A DNA stretch of 64,000 nt from Saprospiraceae bacterium (lineage in GTDB: Bacteria > Bacteroidota > Bacteroidia > Chitinophagales > Saprospiraceae): contig JAGFJA010000039.1 of assembly GCA_024103005.1 (NCBI GenBank), forward strand, positions 1 through 64,000. The letters run 5' to 3'. The notes below the pieces were generated by a model, which saw only the letters and a list, made by a program, of their open reading frames with translations, was not told the origin of the DNA and made no database searches. The stretch's first letter is position 1. Each line of letters begins with the position of its first letter. Position numbers and translations under genes: made by a program. Positions 62,052 to 64,000 of this stretch are shown here, piece after piece.

Positions 62052-64000
62052 CTATTTTTTAATAAATTTCCCCGAATAAAGGAGGTCTGTATCAGTACTG
62101 ACCGTGATGCAATACATTCCCGGTAGGAGCCTGCTGATTCCGATATTTTGTGTTTCATCGGTTGCAAAAAGACTTTTCAGATTTATTACCAATTTTCCTT
62201 GTATGTCGAATATTTTTATTTTGATTACTTTGTCATCTTCTCTAAGGTGACTGATGTATATTCTGTCGCTTGCAATAGTTGGAAAAACCTCAATCTGGTA
62301 AATATGTGGATTGATAATTGTTATGATCCGGGAATAATCCATTCGCCCTGTTGGATAGTTTACCCGGAGGCGATAATATGAGAGATGGTCAGGATGTGTA
62401 TCTACAAATCGACCGAAATTTTTGGTAGGTTTATCCTGCACATATTCATCCTCAAACCAATAACCATCCTTACTCTTTTGGAGAGATAGGGATAAGATGG
62501 GCTCCTCATCCCTGATAAAGTTCCACATTAAATGATTGCCATCCCGGCCTGCCTGACCTGCGAATTCCAGATCGTGGATGGCTAGGGGAATTGAAGGAGC
62601 CTCCCCGTATTTTATGCCATTGCCAAAGCTGGTTACCCATATTTTGGTGTAATCATTAGGATTGTAAATGACGCGCATCGGATGCATAAAATTGTAAGAG
62701 GTCTGTTGGGTAAATTGAGGGTTTGATGTGTTGGCATCGGAGCTGTACCACAGACCTTCATTTTCTGTTGTGACAAAAACTTTGGAAGCATTCACCGGAT
62801 CGACGGTACACGACTCTACCCGATAACCATCAAATATTTTGTTCCAAGAAAGACCACGGTCGGTAGATTTATACAGGCCTCCCTTATCATTGGAGGGCCC
62901 GCCCCACCCACTGAATACAGCCACATACCAGGTGTTTTGTGAAGCGTCATTGGGGTCGATGGTGATGTCCTTGGTCCAGTAATCCATGTTGGGCCGGTCT
63001 GATCTGTCCTGCCAGGATGCTCCCTGATCAGTACTGATAAATACTCCGGAGCTTGCTGTAAATGCTCCCGAAGCTCTCCTTCCTGACCATGTTGTAACGA
63101 CTGTTCCGTCACCTAACACTTGAATATTATAAGGATGGCCTTCAGTCCGACTTGGTGTGGACGTTATATTCCAGATGGAAGAAGCCGAATTGTTCAAATT
63201 ATTGGTGATATAGATACCTCCGGATGTGCTGTTGACGACGCTTGCGTACATTCGGTTAGCGTTTGTGGGATCTATGACCAGCCAGACCACCGGATGACCG
63301 AAATCATGTAACATGTTCCAGTGTAGTCCCTGATCGGTACTGTATAAAATGGCACCCGTCCCGCCGTCAATTTTACTATCAGTGAGATAGGTACTTTGGT
63401 ACATATCATGTATGCTGCTGACGGCTGCATAAAGTGTCCCGTTGGTGGGGTGCTCAATCATCTGATACACCGTATTGTAGGAAATACCTTCGTAATCAAA
63501 TGCCCATTTACTTCCGCCATCCGTGCTTCTGACAGCTGTAATGTCGGTATAAGAGGCCATAATGATATTGGGATTGTTTTTAAGCCAATGAAGATTCCAG
63601 CATGAAGTATTCTCAAGGCCGTTGTTAGCGTAAGCTTTGTCTTTTGGTGTCGGGCTGCCCGGTGGGTTCTGATCTGTTGAGGCAACATAAGCTTGCCTCC
63701 AGATATTTCCACCATCCTGAGTGATGTGAGCAAAACCATAATCAGTATAAATAACTGTCTGAGCATCATTCGGGGCGACTGCAAGACCGAAGACGATTTC
63801 TCCATACCACCAGTCTTCATCACCCTGGTAGCCGGAATAACCGGTGTAAACATTTTGATTATTGGTAGTTAGGAAGATGGGTATCCAGCTGGATCCGCCA
63901 TTTGATGTTTTATAGATGACAGGATAGGAGGTGTTTGGGTCGGTGCCGCCCACATAGAATACGGAAGAATTATTATCTGCTGAGGAGATATAAAATAGTT
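62052..64000 (-). CDS. Asp-box beta-propeller T9SS cargo protein, 5' end missing
   Basis: At least 649 residues, open to the window edge, so the N-terminus and signal are outside. Repeated Asp-box motifs of the form S-x-D-x-G-x-x-W (TSNGGSSWIP, STDGGSKW, STDQGLHW, STDQGASW, STDRGLSWNKIF) define a sortilin/VPS10- or sialidase-like propeller. The C-terminus has a type A T9SS sorting domain (VFPTIASDRIYISHLRE to SGKFIKK). The ligand or substrate is unknown. It converges on the acyltransferase gene with a 17-base gap. Confidence 0.85.
   Translation of the reverse strand, partial: LFYISSADNNSSVFYVGGTDPNTSYPVIYKTSNGGSSWIPIFLTTNNQNVYTGYSGYQGDEDWWYGEIVFGLAVAPNDAQTVIYTDYGFAHITQDGGNIWRQAYVASTDQNPPGSPTPKDKAYANNGLENTSCWNLHWLKNNPNIIMASYTDITAVRSTDGGSKWAFDYEGISYNTVYQMIEHPTNGTLYAAVSSIHDMYQSTYLTDSKIDGGTGAILYSTDQGLHWNMLHDFGHPVVWLVIDPTNANRMYASVVNSTSGGIYITNNLNNSASSIWNITSTPSRTEGHPYNIQVLGDGTVVTTWSGRRASGAFTASSGVFISTDQGASWQDRSDRPNMDYWTKDITIDPNDASQNTWYVAVFSGWGGPSNDKGGLYKSTDRGLSWNKIFDGYRVESCTVDPVNASKVFVTTENEGLWYSSDANTSNPQFTQQTSYNFMHPMRVIYNPNDYTKIWVTSFGNGIKYGEAPSIPLAIHDLEFAGQAGRDGNHLMWNFIRDEEPILSLSLQKSKDGYWFEDEYVQDKPTKNFGRFVDTHPDHLSYYRLRVNYPTGRMDYSRIITIINPHIYQIEVFPTIASDRIYISHLREDDKVIKIKIFDIQGKLVINLKSLFATDETQNIGISRLLPGMYCITVSTDTDLLYSGKFIKK

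Overview
The window is bacterial and reads as a Bacteroidota chromosome, most likely from the Saprospirales or a near relative. That placement is an inference from several signs. Promoters follow the TAnnTTTG pattern typical of the phylum. Proteins carry type IX secretion (T9SS) C-terminal sorting domains, and a T9SS plug protein (DUF5103) is present. DUF5686, DUF6029 and DUF4834 family proteins and HYR-repeat secreted proteins occur. Intergenic DNA is AT-rich and Shine-Dalgarno sequences are mostly absent. No rRNA, CRISPR array, phage or intact insertion sequence was seen. One tRNA gene (Asn) is present.

Layout. 1-5.3 kb: the end of a DUF6029 outer-membrane protein gene, then a four-gene thioredoxin/TPR unit. 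5.3-7 kb: apaG and a 1.3-kb degenerate spacer with tandem repeats and a possible toxin-gene remnant. 7-12 kb: lpxK (lipid A), then DUF5686 and rlmD on the other strand. 12.4-14.8 kb: hmgA-hppD, two consecutive steps of tyrosine breakdown. 15.3-18.3 kb: a 1011-residue T9SS-exported protein with HYR, dockerin-like and cohesin-like parts. 18.5-32 kb: mostly housekeeping (flippase, GNAT, LOG, carA, eno, dipeptidyl peptidase, ClC channel, PfkB kinase, tRNA-Asn, ffh). 32.4-37.2 kb: a decayed accessory stretch with an intact LuxR-type response regulator, its broken 7TM-DISM histidine kinase, and a broken T9SS cargo gene. 38-45.5 kb: recQ-aroQ, trhO, RDD, a DUF4834/rluA/thiL operon and a flavodoxin. 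46.4-49.4 kb: a zinc metalloprotease plus lipoprotein cassette bracketed by two 82-bp direct repeats. 49.4-64 kb: a BamA/TamA-like protein, ssb, a lone ECF-like sigma factor, the GT2-rsmG-pdxJ unit, the T9SS plug protein, a membrane protein plus THEP1-like NTPase, a sugar-phosphate isomerase-type cupin, an acyl carrier protein plus LpxL-like acyltransferase, and the C-terminal part of an Asp-box propeller T9SS cargo protein.

How the genes work together. Cell-envelope functions recur: lipid A (lpxK), Omp85-like assembly, surface cargo exported by T9SS, a flippase and an acyltransferase. The periplasmic thioredoxins probably serve disulfide handling of such exported proteins. The most unusual region is 32-50 kb. 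Two genes there (sensor kinase, T9SS cargo) carry five in-frame stops and one frameshift, and a third (the metalloprotease) has a damaged signal peptide. All six nonsense codons are one C-to-T change from a glutamine codon. The protease cassette also sits between near-identical repeats. No complete new defence or mobile system is evident. The repeat-bounded cassette and the membrane-protein/NTPase pair are the best candidates for undescribed biology.
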